In this document: positions 45,916 to 55,924 of the stretch, piece by piece
Layout of the letters: every line of letters starts with the position of its first letter
How positions within the stretch are numbered: the stretch's first letter is position 1
DNA from: Flagellimonas meishanensis
GTDB taxonomy: Bacteria; Bacteroidota; Bacteroidia; Flavobacteriales; Flavobacteriaceae
DNA: 64,000 bases
NCBI RefSeq assembly: GCF_019880545.1
Contig: NZ_JAINVW010000003.1
Coordinates: 1,302,001-1,366,000, forward strand
Reading direction: 5' to 3'
Notes under the pieces: generated by a model
Database searches by the model: none
Seen by the model: the letters and a program-made list of their open reading frames with translations, nothing else
Told to the model about the DNA's origin: nothing
Translations under genes and position numbers: made by a program

Positions 45916-46194
45916 TTACCTTTTTCCTTTGTCTTTTGCACCTGCATGACCCCTAAAAGATCGTGTGGGCGAAAATTCACCAAGTTTATGACCAACCATG
46001 TTCTCTGTTACATAAACAGGTACAAATTGCCTACCGTTATGAACCGCGATGGTCTGTCCCACAAAATCCGGGGTTATCATAGAGGCTCTTGACCATGTTT
46101 TGATAACCGTTTTCTTGCCTGATTCTATATTGGCCTGGACTTTTTTCTCCAGACTATGATGAACGTAAGGTCCTTTTTTTAATGAACGTGCCAT
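45916..46194 (-). CDS. rpsS: 30S ribosomal protein uS19
   Basis: 92 residues. [70 protein letters not shown] in short are almost invariant. It binds 16S rRNA in the head together with uS13. It follows rplB by 11 bases. Confidence 0.98.
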   Translation of the reverse strand: MARSLKKGPYVHHSLEKKVQANIESGKKTVIKTWSRASMITPDFVGQTIAVHNGRQFVPVYVTENMVGHKLGEFSPTRSFRGHAGAKDKGKR

Positions 46195-46205
46195 TTACTT
46201 TTCTT

Positions 46206-47030
46206 TTATTTCTTTCTACGTTCTATGATATATCTATTCGAATCCTTGGTCCTAGAACGGGTTCTAAATCCTTTTGCAGGAATACCATTCCTAGATCTTG
46301 GGTGACCTCCTGAAGCCCTACCTTCACCACCACCCATTGGGTGATCCACAGGGTTCATGGCAACAGGTCTTGTACGTGGTCTTCTACCCAACCATCTGCT
46401 CCTACCGGCCTTACCGGATACCAACAACTGGTGGTCGGAATTGGAAACTGCACCAACGGTGGCCAAACAAGTGGCCAATATCATTCTGGTCTCGCCAGAA
46501 GGCAATTTAATGGTGACAAACTTTCCATCCTTGGCCATCAACTGGGCAAAAGTACCAGCACTTCGGGCCATAACGGCTCCTTGTCCAGGTCTCAATTCTA
46601 TACAAGAGATAATGGTACCCAAAGGAATTTCACTCAATGGAAGTGCATTTCCAATTTCTGGGGCAGCATTGGAGCCAGCAGAAATTTTCTGCCCTACCTG
46701 CATACCGTTTTGGGCCACTACATATCTTTTTTCACCGTCCTTATATTCAACCAGGGCGATAAACGCCGTTCTGTTGGGATCATACTGGATGGAGACCACA
46801 GTGGCATCCATATCCTGCTTGTCCCTCTTGAAATCGATGATACGATATCTTCTTTTATGACCTCCACCTCTATGGCGCATGGTCATTTTTCCTTGACTGT
46901 TCCTACCACCTGTCTTTTTTAACGGAGCAAGCAAGCTTTTTTCCGGCTTATCAGTAGTAATCGCGTCAAATCCGTTTACTACTCTAAAACGCTGACCAGG
47001 GGTTATCGGTTTTAATTTTCTAACTGACAT
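46206..47030 (-). CDS. rplB: 50S ribosomal protein uL2
   Basis: 274 residues. [40 protein letters not shown] and the C-terminal region [25 protein letters not shown], with the histidine near the peptidyl-transferase centre, are all present. It follows rplW by nine bases. Confidence 0.98.
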   Translation of the reverse strand: MSVRKLKPITPGQRFRVVNGFDAITTDKPEKSLLAPLKKTGGRNSQGKMTMRHRGGGHKRRYRIIDFKRDKQDMDATVVSIQYDPNRTAFIALVEYKDGEKRYVVAQNGMQVGQKISAGSNAAPEIGNALPLSEIPLGTIISCIELRPGQGAVMARSAGTFAQLMAKDGKFVTIKLPSGETRMILATCLATVGAVSNSDHQLLVSGKAGRSRWLGRRPRTRPVAMNPVDHPMGGGEGRASGGHPRSRNGIPAKGFRTRSRTKDSNRYIIERRKK

Positions 47031-47039
47031 TTCTTGTCT

Positions 47040-47330
47040 TTATAGATTGCTGTAAAAATCAATTATATCTCCTTCGGCCACATCAACAATTGCCTTTTTC
47101 ATGGCGTTTGTTTTTCCATGCTGCACTCCGGTCTTGGTATAACGGCTTCTTCTGCTGGGTCCATAGTTCATGGTTCTCACCTTTTCCACGGAAACACCAT
47201 AAGTCGCCTCTACCGCTTCCTTGATCTCCAACTTGTTGGCCTTTGGGTCAACATAGAAGCCATAACGATTGAAAAGCTCGCTATCAGCGGTCATTTTTTC
47301 CGTAATGATCGGTTTTATCAACACACTCAT
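47040..47330 (-). CDS. rplW: 50S ribosomal protein uL23
   Basis: 96 residues. IKPIITEKMTADSELFNRYGFYVDPKANKLEIKEAVEATYGVSVEKVRTMNYG includes the standard start and alpha/beta core; the end DVAEGDIIDFYSNL is normal. It is the main docking site at the tunnel exit for SRP and trigger factor. Confidence 0.97.
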   Translation of the reverse strand: MSVLIKPIITEKMTADSELFNRYGFYVDPKANKLEIKEAVEATYGVSVEKVRTMNYGPSRRSRYTKTGVQHGKTNAMKKAIVDVAEGDIIDFYSNL

Positions 47331-47337
47331 GATACTT

Positions 47338-47967
47338 CTATTTCTTTAGGTTCGTTTCAATTCCTTCCAAAGCACTCTCGGTAAGCACGATGCTATTTGC
47401 ATTAACAATCTTGTAAGTGCTTAATTCTGAATTGGTTACGACTTCGGAACGCTCCAAATTACGCGACGACAAATATACGTTATTATTTGTACCGCCCAAC
47501 ACAATCAGGGACTTTTTGTTTTCCAAGCCCAAAGAGCTCAAAAAGGCCACAAATTCCTTGGTCTTGGGTGCATCAAAATTGAAGTCCTCAACCACAACCA
47601 AAGCTTTCTCCTTTGATTTGATGCTCAAGGCCGATTTACGGGCCAATCGCTTCAGGTTTTTGTTAAGCTTTTGGGTATAATCCTTTGGTCTTGGACCAAA
47701 AATCCTACCACCACCCCTAAAAACAGGAGACTTTATGCTACCGGCCCTGGCGGTACCAGTACCTTTTTGCTTTTTGATTTTTCGGGTACTACCTGTAATC
47801 TCAGCCCTTTCCTTGGCTTTATGGGTACCTTGTCTTTGGTGCGCCAAGTATTGCTTTACATCCAAATAGATGGCATGCTCATTCGGCTCTATGGCGAAAA
47901 CATCGTCAGAAAGGTCTACCTTTCTTCCGGTTTCTTTTCCTTTGATATCTAAAACTGCTACCTTCAT
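47338..47967 (-). CDS. rplD: 50S ribosomal protein uL4
   Basis: 209 residues from ATG 47967, which shares its last base pair with the rplC stop (TAATG overlap), so the two are translationally coupled. The extended loop has [33 protein letters not shown]. In E. coli L4 represses its own S10 operon through the mRNA leader; here the corresponding candidate structure lies before rplC, at 48591-48751. Confidence 0.97.
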   Translation of the reverse strand: MKVAVLDIKGKETGRKVDLSDDVFAIEPNEHAIYLDVKQYLAHQRQGTHKAKERAEITGSTRKIKKQKGTGTARAGSIKSPVFRGGGRIFGPRPKDYTQKLNKNLKRLARKSALSIKSKEKALVVVEDFNFDAPKTKEFVAFLSSLGLENKKSLIVLGGTNNNVYLSSRNLERSEVVTNSELSTYKIVNANSIVLTESALEGIETNLKK

Positions 47968-48590
47968 TATTGCCACCTTTGTATAGTTACATATGAATTT
48001 TTGTGCCCTGGCACGCAACCTTTTACTACCAAAAGGTTTTTTTCTGGCACAACTTTCAATACTCTAAGGTTTTGAACGGTCACTCGCTCACCACCCATTC
48101 TACCGGCCATTCGCATTCCCTTGAAAACCCTTGCAGGATAAGAAGCTGCACCAATGGAACCAGGCGCCCTCAATCTGTTGTGCTGGCCGTGGGTCGCTTG
48201 ACCAACTCCACCAAAACCATGTCGCTTGACAACTCCTTGGAATCCTTTTCCTTTTGATGTACCTACGACATCCACAAATTCTCCTTCTACAAATAGGTCT
48301 ACACCTACGGTGTCCCCTAATTTGTATTCTCCTTCAAACCCTTGGAACTCAACGACTTTCTTCTTAGGAGAAGCACCTGCCTTTTTAAAGTGGCCGGATT
48401 CGGCCTTATTAGCACGTTTTTCTGCCTTGTCATCGAAACCAAGCTGAAGGGCATTGTACCCGTCCACCTCTTCGGTTCTGACTTGGGTAACCACGCATGG
48501 TCCAGCCTCAAGAACGGTACATGGAATGTTCTTTCCATTCTCGTCAAAGATGCTGGTCATACCGATTTTTTTTCCTATTAACCCAGACAT
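47967..48590 (-). CDS. rplC: 50S ribosomal protein uL3
   Basis: 207 residues. [39 protein letters not shown] starts it; [39 protein letters not shown] is the signature with the loop that reaches the peptidyl-transferase centre. It is preceded by the 161-base structured leader and overlaps rplD by one base. Confidence 0.98.
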   Translation of the reverse strand: MSGLIGKKIGMTSIFDENGKNIPCTVLEAGPCVVTQVRTEEVDGYNALQLGFDDKAEKRANKAESGHFKKAGASPKKKVVEFQGFEGEYKLGDTVGVDLFVEGEFVDVVGTSKGKGFQGVVKRHGFGGVGQATHGQHNRLRAPGSIGAASYPARVFKGMRMAGRMGGERVTVQNLRVLKVVPEKNLLVVKGCVPGHKNSYVTIQRWQ

Positions 48591-48751
48591 ATTTATTAAT
48601 TATTACTTGTTTACTTTTTTGTTGCGCCAATTTCCTGGCAAAAAAATTGGGTCAAGAAAAGACTCTGCTCTGACCCAGATTTTTTTCTTTCACCGTTTTT
48701 CCTGGACCGTCGTCCAGGACATGTCATTTTCGCCCAAGGACGAAAACATCA
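48591..48751 (-). promoter_or_regulatory. Three-hairpin leader with terminator-like structure between rpsJ and rplC
   Basis: In transcript order (minus strand) I see hairpin A, TTTTCG/CGAAAA (48746-48727), hairpin B, CCTGGAC/GTCCAGG with a four-base loop (48718-48701), and hairpin C, TGGGTCA/TGACCCA with a 16-base loop (48677-48648). Hairpin C is followed directly by ATTTTTTTG, as in an intrinsic terminator or attenuator, about 57 bases before the rplC start. All other gaps around it are short, so this is an exceptional insertion. An autoregulatory attenuator (for example for uL4 or uL3) is likely by analogy with other S10 operons; it could also simply partly end the str transcript. Confidence 0.6.
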
Positions 48752-49057
48752 TCATACTTTTATCTCAACCTCAACACCGCTGGGAAGCTCTAGCTTCATA
48801 AGGGCATCAATGGTTTTTGACGAGGAGCTGTATATATCCAAAAGTCTTTTGTACGAGCTCAATTGGAACTGCTCCCTAGATTTTTTGTTCACGTGCGGTG
48901 AACGCAAAACCGTAAATATCTTTTTATGCGTCGGTAACGGAATGGGGCCTGTAACGACAGCACCTGTTGTCTTCACCGTTTTCACGATCTTTTCAGCAGA
49001 TTTGTCCACCAAATTATGATCGTAAGACTTTAATTTTATTCTAATTTTTTGACTCAT
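48752..49057 (-). CDS. rpsJ: 30S ribosomal protein uS10
   Basis: 101 residues. [39 protein letters not shown], the transcription-translation coupling (NusG/NusB/NusE) site [20 protein letters not shown] and the end [12 protein letters not shown] are typical. It directly follows fusA with an 11-base gap; tuf is not between them. Confidence 0.98.
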   Translation of the reverse strand: MSQKIRIKLKSYDHNLVDKSAEKIVKTVKTTGAVVTGPIPLPTHKKIFTVLRSPHVNKKSREQFQLSSYKRLLDIYSSSSKTIDALMKLELPSGVEVEIKV

Positions 49058-49068
49058 CTTGCTGAAAA

Positions 49069-51195
49069 TTAAGCGGTTACCCCTTTTGTTGCTTTAATTA
49101 CCTCTTCTGCTATGTTGGAAGGTGTTTCTGCGTAGTGGGAAAATTCCATGGTGGAAGTTGCCCTACCTGAAGATAGTGTTCTCAACGAGGTTACGTATCC
49201 AAACATTTCCGATAGCGGTACCTCGGCCTTGATAACCTTGGAACCTGCCCTGTCGTCCATATTGTTCACTTGACCTCTTCTACGGTTCAAGTCACCTACA
49301 ATGTCACCCATGTTCTCTTCTGGGGTAAGCACCTCCAACTTCATGATAGGCTCCATCAATACGGCCCTAGCGGCCCTGGCGGCAACTTTGTAACCCAATC
49401 TGGCTGCAAGTTCAAAGGACAATGAATCGGAATCCACAGGGTGGAAAGATCCGTCCTTAAGGGTAATTTTCATACTATCCATCTCAAATCCGGCCAGAGG
49501 ACCATTTTTCATGGCTTCCCTGAATCCTTTTTCTATGGATGGGATATATTCTTTAGGAATGTTACCTCCTTTGATCTCATTGACAAACTCCAATCCAACT
49601 TTACCTTCTTCCGCAGGCTGCATGGTAAACACAATGTCCGCAAACTTACCTCGACCACCGGTTTGTTTCTTGTAAACTTCCCTGTGGTTGGCCATTGCGG
49701 TTAAAGATTCCTTGTATTCAACCTGCGGTTGACCTTGGTTTACCTCTACCTTGAACTCGCGTCTCAAACGGTCGACAATGATATCCAGGTGAAGCTCGCC
49801 CATACCTGAAATGATGGTCTGGCCTGAAGCTTCATCAGTTTTTACTTGGAAAGTAGGATCCTCTTCTGCCAATTTGGACAAAGCCATGCCCAATTTATCA
49901 ACATCAGCTTTTGTTTTTGGCTCCACAGCGATACCGATAACGGGATCTGGAAAGTTCATACTCTCCAAAACGATCGGGTGTTTCTCATCAGAAAGGGTAT
50001 CCCCTGTTTTGATGTCCTTAAATCCAACGGCTGCACCAATATCTCCTGCCTCGATAAAGTCGATGGCATTCTGTTTGTTGGCATGCATCTGGTAGATTCG
50101 AGAAATACGCTCCTTGTTTCCTGAACGATTGTTCAATACATAAGAACCAGCATCCAATCTACCGGAATATGCTCTAAAGAAGGCCAGACGCCCTACGAAA
50201 GGATCGGTTGCAATCTTGAAAGCCAAGGCAGCAAACGGTTCTTTTGGGTCTGGTTTTCTTTTTTCTTCTTTTTCTGTATCGGGATTTACACCGATTATAG
50301 CGTCCTTGTCCAATGGAGATGGCAGGTAACGGCAAACGGCATCCAAAAGGAATTGAACTCCCTTATTCTTGAAGGAAGAACCACATACCATTGGGATGAT
50401 GGCCCTGTCCATTACAGCTGCACGAAGTGCTGCATGCACTTCATCCTCGGTGATGGAGTCTTCGTCCTCGAAGAATTTCTCCATCAAAGCCTCATCATAT
50501 TCCGCAACTGCTTCAATCAATGCAGCTCTGAACTCCTTTACTTCATCTTGCATTTCTGCTGGAATATCAACAATATCGAAAGTGGACCCAAAATTGTCAT
50601 CGTGCCATACGATAGCCCTGTTCTTTACCAAGTCAACAATCCCTTTAAAATCGGCCTCGTCACCTATTGGCAATACAATCGGCACGGCATTGGAACCCAA
50701 CATTTCACGAACTTGCTTGCACACAAGCAAGAAATTCGATCCCTGACGGTCCATTTTATTTACGAAACCAATACGGGGCACTTTATAGTTATCGGCCAAC
50801 CTCCAGTTAGTCTCGGACTGGGGCTCAACACCGTCAACAGCGCTGAAAAGGAAAACCAGCCCGTCCAAAACACGAAGTGAACGGTTTACCTCAACGGTAA
50901 AGTCCACGTGACCGGGGGTATCGATAATATTAAAGTGATAACCGTGTGCATCGCTTGTAGGCTTGCCCTGCTCCGTTGGGAACTGCCAGGTACATGTGGT
51001 AGCGGCAGAGGTAATGGTGATACCACGCTCCTGCTCTTGCTCCATCCAGTCCATGGTAGCGGCACCATCGTGCACCTCACCAATTTTGTGGCTCACACCT
51101 GTATAAAAAAGAATACGTTCCGTGGTAGTTGTTTTCCCAGCATCAATATGCGCTGCAATACCTATATTCCTTGTATATTTTAAATCTCTTCCCAT
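49069..51195 (-). CDS. fusA: Elongation factor G
   Basis: 708 residues. The G domain has [19 protein letters not shown] (P loop), [21 protein letters not shown] and [10 protein letters not shown]. Domains II-V follow, with [18 protein letters not shown] in domain III and [26 protein letters not shown] in domain IV. It moves tRNAs and mRNA after peptide transfer and helps recycle ribosomes. The eight-base gap to rpsG and 11 to rpsJ show the str cluster continues into S10. Confidence 0.99.
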   Translation of the reverse strand: MGRDLKYTRNIGIAAHIDAGKTTTTERILFYTGVSHKIGEVHDGAATMDWMEQEQERGITITSAATTCTWQFPTEQGKPTSDAHGYHFNIIDTPGHVDFTVEVNRSLRVLDGLVFLFSAVDGVEPQSETNWRLADNYKVPRIGFVNKMDRQGSNFLLVCKQVREMLGSNAVPIVLPIGDEADFKGIVDLVKNRAIVWHDDNFGSTFDIVDIPAEMQDEVKEFRAALIEAVAEYDEALMEKFFEDEDSITEDEVHAALRAAVMDRAIIPMVCGSSFKNKGVQFLLDAVCRYLPSPLDKDAIIGVNPDTEKEEKRKPDPKEPFAALAFKIATDPFVGRLAFFRAYSGRLDAGSYVLNNRSGNKERISRIYQMHANKQNAIDFIEAGDIGAAVGFKDIKTGDTLSDEKHPIVLESMNFPDPVIGIAVEPKTKADVDKLGMALSKLAEEDPTFQVKTDEASGQTIISGMGELHLDIIVDRLRREFKVEVNQGQPQVEYKESLTAMANHREVYKKQTGGRGKFADIVFTMQPAEEGKVGLEFVNEIKGGNIPKEYIPSIEKGFREAMKNGPLAGFEMDSMKITLKDGSFHPVDSDSLSFELAARLGYKVAARAARAVLMEPIMKLEVLTPEENMGDIVGDLNRRRGQVNNMDDRAGSKVIKAEVPLSEMFGYVTSLRTLSSGRATSTMEFSHYAETPSNIAEEVIKATKGVTA

Positions 51196-51203
51196 TTTCT
51201 TGA

Positions 51204-51680
51204 TTAGAATCTAAAGTGTGAGAATGCTTTATTGGCCTCAGCCATTTTATGGGTATCCACTCTTTTCTTCACAGCGGCACCTTCTTCTTTTGACGCAGCC
51301 AGAATCTCAGCGGCCAATTTTTGGGCCATTGATTTCTCGTTACGCTTTCTTGAGTAGCTGATCAACCATTTCATGGCTGTGGATATCTTTCTGTCCGGAC
51401 GAATCTGCATTGGAATCTGGAACGTTGCTCCACCCACTCTTCTACTCCTTACCTCAACATGGGGCATAACGTTGGAAAGTGCGTCTTTCCAAAGATCCAG
51501 TCCAGTTTTTTCTTCGTTCGTGTTTTTTTCGTCGACTATGTCAATTGCATCATAAAATATCTTGAATGCAATTGATTTCTTGCCATCCCACATCATCATG
51601 TTCACAAAACGAGTGACCAATTGATCGTTAAATCTTGGGTCTGGCAACAATGGTCTTTTCTTTGCCTGCTTTTTTCTCAT
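51204..51680 (-). CDS. rpsG: 30S ribosomal protein uS7
   Basis: 158 residues. [36 protein letters not shown] and [52 protein letters not shown] are the family core. It starts assembly of the head and contacts E-site tRNA. It follows rpsL by 19 bases. Confidence 0.98.
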   Translation of the reverse strand: MRKKQAKKRPLLPDPRFNDQLVTRFVNMMMWDGKKSIAFKIFYDAIDIVDEKNTNEEKTGLDLWKDALSNVMPHVEVRSRRVGGATFQIPMQIRPDRKISTAMKWLISYSRKRNEKSMAQKLAAEILAASKEEGAAVKKRVDTHKMAEANKAFSHFRF

Positions 51681-51699
51681 TGCTTCTTCTTAAAGTTGA

Positions 51700-52074
51700 T
51701 TACTTTTTAGGACGCTTTGCACCATACTTTGACCTTCGTTGCGTTCTCCCCGCCACTCCGGCAGTATCCAACGCCCCTCGGACAATGTGGTATCGCACAC
51801 CAGGCAAATCCTTTACTCTTCCACCTCTAACCAATACTATCGAGTGCTCTTGCAGGTTGTGTCCCTCTCCTGGAATGTAGGCGTTCACTTCCTTGCCGTT
51901 GGTCAACCTTACCCTTGCAACTTTACGCATTGCGGAGTTTGGTTTTTTAGGCGTAGTAGTGTAAACACGCGTACACACCCCTCTTCTTTGGGGACACGAA
52001 TCCAAAGCAGCCGATTTACTCTTCTTGGTAATTGTGGCTCTTCCTTTTCGTACTAATTGTGAAATTGTTGGCAT
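51700..52074 (-). CDS. rpsL: 30S ribosomal protein uS12
   Basis: 124 residues. The decoding-centre loop [19 protein letters not shown] has lysines at 43-44, and [14 protein letters not shown] is the second conserved loop; both have the ordinary, streptomycin-sensitive residues. First gene of the cluster. Its promoter is at 52119-52149. Confidence 0.98.
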   Translation of the reverse strand: MPTISQLVRKGRATITKKSKSAALDSCPQRRGVCTRVYTTTPKKPNSAMRKVARVRLTNGKEVNAYIPGEGHNLQEHSIVLVRGGRVKDLPGVRYHIVRGALDTAGVAGRTQRRSKYGAKRPKK

Positions 52075-52100
52075 TAAATTTCTATTATAAAACTAAATAA

Positions 52101-52115
52101 CCCTCATTTTGAGGG
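52101..52115 (-). promoter_or_regulatory. Short hairpin at the 5' end of the rpsL leader
   Basis: CCCTC-ATTTT-GAGGG forms a five-base stem immediately downstream of the predicted -7 element. The first bases of the str mRNA would be in this hairpin, leaving about 26 unpaired, AT-rich bases before the rpsL start. It may protect the 5' end or take part in control. Confidence 0.5.
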
Positions 52116-52118
52116 CTG

Positions 52119-52149
52119 CAAATGTAGTGATATTTCGGAATAATTCAAA
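52119..52149 (-). promoter_or_regulatory. Canonical Bacteroidota promoter of the str-S10-spc-alpha cluster
   Basis: On the minus strand, TTTG (52149-52146), exactly 19 bases, then TACATTTG (52126-52119) match the consensus TTTG-N19-TAnnTTTG without a mismatch. It lies 45 bases before the rpsL start. Confidence 0.75.
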
Positions 52150-52641
52150 TCCTGAAAGATTAAATTTGATTACCACCCAAAAAAACATCTTTTCCAAATT
52201 CAAACCAGGGCCTTAACCGTAACCCTCCATGATGATTCCAACAGAATTATTCTCTCATCCTTTAGGTAATCTATTAAGGTTCGGTTGTGAATTTCTTAAA
52301 ATTTTTAAAGACAACAGGAAATAGGCTTCATGTGTTTTTGCCTCTTTTCGATTCGGTCCATAAAAAAATAAACAAGTATATATATTAAGGTATATTGTTA
52401 ATAAAGTGATATACCGTGAAAACGTTTTGGTTGATATCATTGGTCTAACACCGTATTCCTTTCCTCACTATTTGCAGTTTGAACAATTACAGGATGAACA
52501 AATTGCAGGGTCCATAATAAACCATAAGGATTTTGAAGTAAACGTATTTACTATGGCCTGAATAAAAATTTAGTAAAATTAGTTTGGATTATTAACATGA
52601 AATTATGATTTTAGCGGCTAGCTAATTCAAATAATTTTAAA
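52150..52641. other. AT-rich divergent intergenic region before SusC
   Basis: No gene is supported. A 7-base inverted repeat (GGTATAT / ATATACC, 52389-52415) is the only clear structure. The SusC leader at the right side is AT-rich, with a possible TTTG at 52583-52586 but no exact TAnnTTTG at the right distance, so the SusC promoter may be read by an alternative sigma factor or lie elsewhere. Confidence 0.5.
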
Positions 52642-55600
52642 ATGAGAACAAAACTTAATGGATTGTTAACGCTATTATTGGCGTTTGTTGTGCATGTTTC
52701 CTTTGCACAAGACAAGACGATTACAGGTACCGTCACGGATGCTGACGGACTTCCGTTGCCTGGGGTCAACATTGTCGTTGAAGGGACCACTAATGGTACC
52801 CAAACAGATTTCGATGGAAATTACGCGATCAGTGCAAGCGAGGGCCAGGCACTGCTTTTCACCTATATAGGGCAGAGACCTTCCCGGAGGGTCGTTGGCG
52901 CGGCGAGCGTTGTGAACGTTCAGATGGAGGAGGACACCCAGGCCCTTGAGGAGGTTGTTGTGACGGCCCTTGGTATCAAAAGGGAAAAGCAGGCACTTGG
53001 CTATGCGGTGACCGAGGTCGGCGAGGAGCAATTGGAGTCGCGCCCAGAGGGCGATGTCGCCAGGGTGCTCCAGGGTAAGGCTGCCGGTGTACAGATCACC
53101 AACCAGAGCGGTCTGTCCGGTTCCGCGACCAACGTGGTCATCCGTGGCCAATCTACTTTCAGTGGTAGCAACCAAGCGCTGTTTATCGTGGACGGTGTCC
53201 CGTTCAGTTCCGATACGAACTCGGTCGGAAGACAGGGTGACCGTCAGGATTTTGTCAACGGTAACAACGGTTCTTCCCGTTTCCTTGACCTTGACCCGAA
53301 CAGTATAGAGAGCGTGAACGTGCTCAGGGGTCTGGCGGCAGCAACACTATATGGTTCCCAAGGACGTAACGGGGTCATTCTTATCACCACCAAAGGTGGA
53401 TCCGCAGGGGCCTCCGGTCCAAAGAAGACCGAGATCACTGTGAACTCATCCCTGTTCTTCAACGAGATAGCCTCGCTTCCGGACTACCAGGACGAGTACG
53501 GTAACGGTTTCGACCAAAACTTTGGGTGGTTCTTCAGTAACTGGGGACCTAACTTCCGAAGGGAGGGACCTTCTGGATGGGGCTTACAACCGGCCATAAA
53601 CGGGACCCAATCAGGTGCCCCTGGCTTTTTGCGCCATCCCTATTCAACATCTACCAGTGCCATCCAGGCCGCCTTTCCAGAATTCCAGGGAGCGGTATAT
53701 GAGTGGAGGCCCTATGACAGTGTCGATAAGTTCTTCAAGACCGGGGCGGTGGCCAACACCTCCATCAACGTGCGCGGGGCATCGGATGATGGCAAGATCG
53801 GGTATAACCTTAACTATGGTTACCTAAAGGACAACGGGTTCACCCCGAACAACAGTGTGACGCGTAATACCCTTTCAGTCGGGGGCCGCGCCATCCTGTC
53901 CAACAAATTTACAGTGGCGGGTACGCTGAACTTCGCAAGGACCAAGTTTATCTCCCCTCCCGTGGCACTTAGCCAGGGTAACGGAGCTACAGGCTCAGGT
54001 TCCTCAGTGTTCGGTGACCTTTGGTTCACCCCAAGGAGCATCGACGTACAGGGACTTCCCTTCCAGAACCCCATTACTGGTGGAAGTGTGTACTACCGCC
54101 AGAACAACTCAATACAGCACCCGTTGTGGACAGTGGCCAATGCCGAGAGCAGCCAGGAGACCAACAGGGTTTTCGGGCAGGCCACCGTGCAATATGACAT
54201 CAGCGACAACCTCAACATTATTTATCGTGCGGGTATCGATGTCTACAGCGAGAACAACGTAAACCTCCAGAACAAAGGGGGTATCAACAGTAACAGTGGT
54301 GACGTGAGGTTGGCCAGCGGTTTCTACGAGACCTGGAACAACACCAACACCATCTGGGACCACAACCTGGTGCTTAATGGTGACTATGATATAACGGACA
54401 AGGTGGGCTCTACCTTTAACTTGGGGGCCACCTCAAGGAGGACCGTCTTCGACCAGAACGGTGTGGCCAGTGATGGCCAGCAGGTGTTCGGCGTCCTTAG
54501 GCACTTCAACTTCCTAAACCAGAATGAGATTCAGACATTTGTGGAGCAGAACATCGTTGGGGTCTACGGACAAGCCGACTTCGATTATGACAACATGGTC
54601 TATGTGACATTGGCCGGAAGGAACGACTGGGTATCCAATTTCGCCAAGGACAACAGGACGCAGTTCTACCCAAGTGCCAGTGTGTCATTTATCCCAACAG
54701 CAGCTTTTGATGGGCTCAAGTCCGAGAACATCCTCAACTACCTGAAGATACGTGGGGGCATTGGGGTATCCGCGAACTTTGATGCGGGATCTAGCAACTA
54801 TCCCACTGTGAGCACCCTGTTCCTTGATGCACAGGACGTGCAGGACGGTTCGGGACAGAACGTTGTGACCAATACAACCGGTACCCGTCTAGGCAACGAG
54901 AACCTCCAACCAGAAACACTCGAAGAGATTGAGCTAGGTGTGGAGTCCAGATGGTGGAACAACCGGATCACCTTTGATGCTTCAGTATATCAGCGAACCA
55001 CCAACGATTTGATTTTGGACAGGTTCCTTGATCCGGCCACAGGGTTCCTGAGGACCTCCACCAACATCGGGGAGATAGAATCCGAGGGAGTGGAGATGGA
55101 CCTTGGTGTAGAATGGTTCAGGGCCAATGAAGAAGGTGGGTTCTCCTGGAGGACCAATGTTAACTTCACCGCTTACGAGACCACAGTCACGGATTTGGGT
55201 CTTGATACCGATCAAGTGGTGTACTCTGGATTCTCAAACCTCGGTAACGCTGCCATAGAGGGAGAGCCATTGGGCGTGCTCTTTGGTAGTAAAATCTTAA
55301 GGGATGCCAACGGGGACTTTGTAATTGGGGCCGATGGCTACTTTGTACAAGATCCCGAGGATGGTATTATAGGTGACCCCAACCCGGACTGGGTGGCTAA
55401 CGTAATCAACTCTGTCTCCTACAAGAACTTCACCTTAGGGTTCCAATGGAACTATACCCAAGGTGGGGATGTATACTCCAGTACCATTTCGACCCTTTTG
55501 GGAAGGGGACTGATTACAGAGACCATCGACAGAGAGGATACATACATCCTACCTGGTGTTGATGCCAACGGCAATCCCAACAATCTGCAGATCAACAACT

Positions 55601-55911
55601 CCGACTTCTGGTTCAGCAATGTATTGTTTGGTCCCAACGAAATGCAGGTTTATGATGCTACCACCTTGCGTTTGCAGGAGGCCTCTTTGAGCTATGCGCT
55701 TCCCAAGAAGTTCTTGGACAAGACTCCTTTCGGGGCACTCAGTTTCACCGTTTCAGGACAAAACCTATGGTTCAGGGCCTTCAACACACCCAAGGGCGCC
55801 AACTTTGACCCCAACACGGCCGGTCTTGGCGTTTCTAACGGACAGGGCTTCGACTTCATTAACGGTCCAAGTTCCAGAAGGTACGGTCTGAGCGTAAAAG
55901 CAACATTCTAA
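52642..55911 (+). CDS. SusC/RagA family TonB-linked outer membrane protein
   Basis: 1089 residues. Signal peptide 1-22 (LTLLLAFVVHVSFAQ). CarboxypepD_reg-like domain about 25-105 (ITGTVTDADGLPLPGVNIVVEGT). Plug domain about 110-235, with LEEVVVTALGIKREKQALGYAV and VLRGLAAATLYGSQGRNGVILITTKGG, the SusC hallmark. The rest is a large barrel ending in SRRYGLSVKATF. It forms the outer-membrane channel that works with the SusD lipoprotein 13 bases downstream. No glycoside hydrolase, peptidase or regulator adjoins it, so the substrate is not evident. Confidence 0.97.
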   Translation: MRTKLNGLLTLLLAFVVHVSFAQDKTITGTVTDADGLPLPGVNIVVEGTTNGTQTDFDGNYAISASEGQALLFTYIGQRPSRRVVGAASVVNVQMEEDTQALEEVVVTALGIKREKQALGYAVTEVGEEQLESRPEGDVARVLQGKAAGVQITNQSGLSGSATNVVIRGQSTFSGSNQALFIVDGVPFSSDTNSVGRQGDRQDFVNGNNGSSRFLDLDPNSIESVNVLRGLAAATLYGSQGRNGVILITTKGGSAGASGPKKTEITVNSSLFFNEIASLPDYQDEYGNGFDQNFGWFFSNWGPNFRREGPSGWGLQPAINGTQSGAPGFLRHPYSTSTSAIQAAFPEFQGAVYEWRPYDSVDKFFKTGAVANTSINVRGASDDGKIGYNLNYGYLKDNGFTPNNSVTRNTLSVGGRAILSNKFTVAGTLNFARTKFISPPVALSQGNGATGSGSSVFGDLWFTPRSIDVQGLPFQNPITGGSVYYRQNNSIQHPLWTVANAESSQETNRVFGQATVQYDISDNLNIIYRAGIDVYSENNVNLQNKGGINSNSGDVRLASGFYETWNNTNTIWDHNLVLNGDYDITDKVGSTFNLGATSRRTVFDQNGVASDGQQVFGVLRHFNFLNQNEIQTFVEQNIVGVYGQADFDYDNMVYVTLAGRNDWVSNFAKDNRTQFYPSASVSFIPTAAFDGLKSENILNYLKIRGGIGVSANFDAGSSNYPTVSTLFLDAQDVQDGSGQNVVTNTTGTRLGNENLQPETLEEIELGVESRWWNNRITFDASVYQRTTNDLILDRFLDPATGFLRTSTNIGEIESEGVEMDLGVEWFRANEEGGFSWRTNVNFTAYETTVTDLGLDTDQVVYSGFSNLGNAAIEGEPLGVLFGSKILRDANGDFVIGADGYFVQDPEDGIIGDPNPDWVANVINSVSYKNFTLGFQWNYTQGGDVYSSTISTLLGRGLITETIDREDTYILPGVDANGNPNNLQINNSDFWFSNVLFGPNEMQVYDATTLRLQEASLSYALPKKFLDKTPFGALSFTVSGQNLWFRAFNTPKGANFDPNTAGLGVSNGQGFDFINGPSSRRYGLSVKATF

Positions 55912-55924
55912 GAATAAAAAAACT

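Noticed and set aside
52255..52440. 61-codon frame on the minus strand upstream of rpsL
   Set aside because: AT-rich, no signal, no family features, located in a promoter-containing gap.
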